From Cycloclasticus sp. (GTDB taxonomy: Bacteria > Pseudomonadota > Gammaproteobacteria > Methylococcales > Cycloclasticaceae), in contig JAGPVU010000020.1 of assembly GCA_018066825.1 (NCBI GenBank), forward strand, positions 1 through 17,250: a stretch of DNA of 17,250 nucleotides. The letters run 5' to 3'. The notes under the pieces were generated by a model, which had not been told where the DNA came from, ran no database searches, and worked only from the letters and a program-made list of their open reading frames with translations. Position numbers and translations under genes: made by a program. Below, piece after piece: positions 15,912 to 17,250 of this stretch. Position 1 is the stretch's first letter. Each line of letters begins with the position of its first letter.

Positions 15912-16099
15912 ATTGCACGGCAATAAATGCCTTTGATCAAAAAAGGTATAAAATTACGGAATATAACGACAAGAAGGTCGATCAGCAGTTTATGATTAAG
16001 AGGGCTATTAACTCTTTAGTAAACAGGGCAATGGCGACCAGCATTAGGTATATCTGTCAATTAAGTTTAAAGTACAAAAAATTAAGGGAGACTGTTTCT
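15912..16099 (+). other. Leader region between bioD and coxB
   Basis: This 188-base AT-rich gap has no strong terminator and no promoter that I can pair convincingly. TATAAAAT at 15947-15954 and TATAAC at 15962-15967 are -10-like, but neither has a well-spaced -35. The coxB frame stays open from an ATG at 15992, which would add 36 basic residues before the signal peptide. That ATG has no Shine-Dalgarno, so I treat 15992-16099 as untranslated. Confidence 0.5.
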
Positions 16100-17242
16100 G
16101 TGAATAAACTAAAGCAATTATTTGCTGGTGGCGCATTATTGACATTTATGTCGGGCGTTGCACATGCAGAGTATGGGCTGAACATGCCTGTCGGTGTAAC
16201 CGAAACAAGCCGTCAGGTTTATGATTTGCACATGCTGATCCTTTGGGTTTGCGTGGCGATCGGCGTAGTTGTTTTTGGTGCCATGATTTGGTCGATGATC
16301 TTTCATCGTAAATCTAAGGGCGCAGTAGCCGCTCAGTTTCATGAAAGTATGACGGCAGAAGTTGTTTGGACAGTGGTGCCGTTTATTATTTTGATTGTTA
16401 TGGCTATTCCAGCGACCAAGGTGTTGATTGATATGCACGATGCTTCTGAAGCAGATATGTCTATTAAGGTAACGGGTTACCAATGGAAATGGCACTACGA
16501 ATATATCGGTGAAGATGTGGGCTTTTTTAGCTCGTTAGATGCAGCCAGTAATGAAGCGCGTCAAGTTGGCTCCAAGATCGATCCTTCAACGGTGGACAAT
16601 TATTTACTCAACGTGGATCGCCCTTTGGTTATTCCAGCGGGTAAAAAAGTGCGTTTCTTATTAACAGCGAGTGATGTTATCCACGCTTGGTGGGTGCCTG
16701 ATTTTGGTTGGAAAAAAGACGCGATTCCTGGCTTTATTAATGAGGCTTGGGTAAATGTTGATGTGCCCGGTGTTTACCGTGGGCAATGTGCTGAACTATG
16801 CGGACGTGACCATGGTTTTATGCCAATCGTAGTAGAAGTCAAATCGGAAGCAGATTACGCCATTTGGCTAGCCGCTCAAAAAGGCGAAGAGGTGGTGGCT
16901 AAAATGAAAGTTGAAGTGGCCATAGTAGAAGGCCTTACAGCGGATGAGTTAATTCAGAAAGGCGAAGACGTCTATCGTGCTAATTGTGTAGCTTGCCATC
17001 AAATGAAAGGTGAAGGTATCGCTGGTGTGTTCCCAGCTATCAGCGGTAGTGCACTCGTTAACGGCCCAATTGATGGGCAAATTGATATGGTGATGAACGG
17101 TAAGGTCGGCACTGCGATGGCGGCATTTAAAAACCAACTGAACGATGTAGAACTTGCTGCAGTTATTACGTATCAGCGTAACTCATTAGGCAATAATGTC
17201 GGTGACTCAGTGCAACCATCTGCTATCGCAGCATTAAGATAA
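16100..17242 (+). CDS. coxB: Cytochrome c oxidase subunit II with fused cytochrome c domain (caa3-type)
   Basis: Subunit II of the aa3/caa3 terminal oxidase takes electrons into its CuA centre and passes them to subunit I in the inner membrane. From GTG 16100 the 380 residues show a signal peptide (about 1-23, ending AHA), two transmembrane helices (about 45-68 and 88-108) and YQWKWHYEY. All CuA ligands are present: H195, C230, E232, C234, H238 and M241, in CAELCGRDHGFM. A C-terminal cytochrome c domain has CVACH (296-300) and a candidate axial Met near 340. The start is chosen because AAGGGAG (16084-16090) is nine bases upstream and a signal peptide follows directly; the ATG at 15992 would bury it. 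It is the first gene of a cox operon continuing to the right. Confidence 0.96.
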   Translation: MNKLKQLFAGGALLTFMSGVAHAEYGLNMPVGVTETSRQVYDLHMLILWVCVAIGVVVFGAMIWSMIFHRKSKGAVAAQFHESMTAEVVWTVVPFIILIVMAIPATKVLIDMHDASEADMSIKVTGYQWKWHYEYIGEDVGFFSSLDAASNEARQVGSKIDPSTVDNYLLNVDRPLVIPAGKKVRFLLTASDVIHAWWVPDFGWKKDAIPGFINEAWVNVDVPGVYRGQCAELCGRDHGFMPIVVEVKSEADYAIWLAAQKGEEVVAKMKVEVAIVEGLTADELIQKGEDVYRANCVACHQMKGEGIAGVFPAISGSALVNGPIDGQIDMVMNGKVGTAMAAFKNQLNDVELAAVITYQRNSLGNNVGDSVQPSAIAALR

Positions 17243-17244
17243 TT

Positions 17245-17250
17245 AGGAGA
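17245..17250 (+). promoter_or_regulatory. Ribosome binding site for the next cox gene (cut by window edge)
   Basis: AGGAGA lies two bases after the coxB stop at the very end of the window. By synteny the gene it serves is probably coxA (subunit I), but its start codon is outside the window. Confidence 0.6.

Noticed and set aside
15930..15946. CCTTTGATCAAAAAAGG as FNR site or bioD terminator
   Set aside because: TTGAT and ATCAA overlap instead of being separated by four bases as in an FNR box, and the weak stem is not followed by a T-tract.
16136..16495. Minus-strand 119-codon ORF inside coxB
   Set aside because: It is antisense to a clearly conserved gene, has a His/Asn-rich composition with no recognisable domain, and is best explained as a shadow frame.
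1..17250. tRNA, rRNA, CRISPR array, insertion sequence, phage or defence genes
   Set aside because: None seen: no CCA-ended cloverleaf, no spaced direct repeats, no transposase or integrase motifs; the window outside the adhesin is ordinary core genome.

Overview
The window looks like a chromosomal segment of a gammaproteobacterium with moderate GC. The order gmk-rpoZ-spoT-ridA-recG-ubiC-ubiA, a bioBFHCD cluster with bioH and bioC, and a caa3-type cox operon all fit that class. A Thiotrichales/Piscirickettsiaceae relative such as Cycloclasticus or Methylophaga is possible, but that is only a guess from gene style; no rRNA or other taxonomic marker is present.

Layout: (1) 1-3192 is the C-terminal 1063 residues of a very large type I-secreted RTX/VCBS adhesin whose N-terminus lies off the left edge. 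It is closed by a strong palindromic terminator. (2) 3193-3469 is an AT-rich intergenic region with a promoter candidate, leading into gmk and rpoZ. A second terminator-like hairpin sits just before spoT. (3) spoT-ridA-recG-ubiC-ubiA run on the + strand with short gaps or overlaps: (p)ppGpp metabolism, reactive-enamine detoxification, replication-fork repair, and the first two committed steps of ubiquinone synthesis. (4) comF is on the - strand, convergent with ubiA (6 bp apart) and divergent from bioB. (5) bioB-bioF-bioH-bioC-bioD is a tightly packed biotin operon behind a good sigma70-type promoter whose -35 overlaps the comF start codon. bioA is not in the window. (6) After a 188-base leader comes coxB, cytochrome c oxidase subunit II with a fused cytochrome c domain. 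A Shine-Dalgarno sequence for the next cox gene is at the right edge.

Functional links: BioC and BioH open and close the disguised-methyl-ester route to pimeloyl-ACP; BioF, BioD and BioB (with a BioA encoded elsewhere) build the biotin rings. UbiC and UbiA feed the quinone pool that ultimately supplies electrons to the cytochrome oxidase.

Most of the window is conserved housekeeping sequence. I found no convincing sign of a new defence, mobile or RNA system. The most open part is the adhesin, especially a stretch of about 365 residues before its RTX repeats that I cannot assign to a family. Several genes use GTG or TTG starts (gmk, ubiC, comF, bioH, coxB), and for gmk and coxB the longest ORF over-extends the likely protein.
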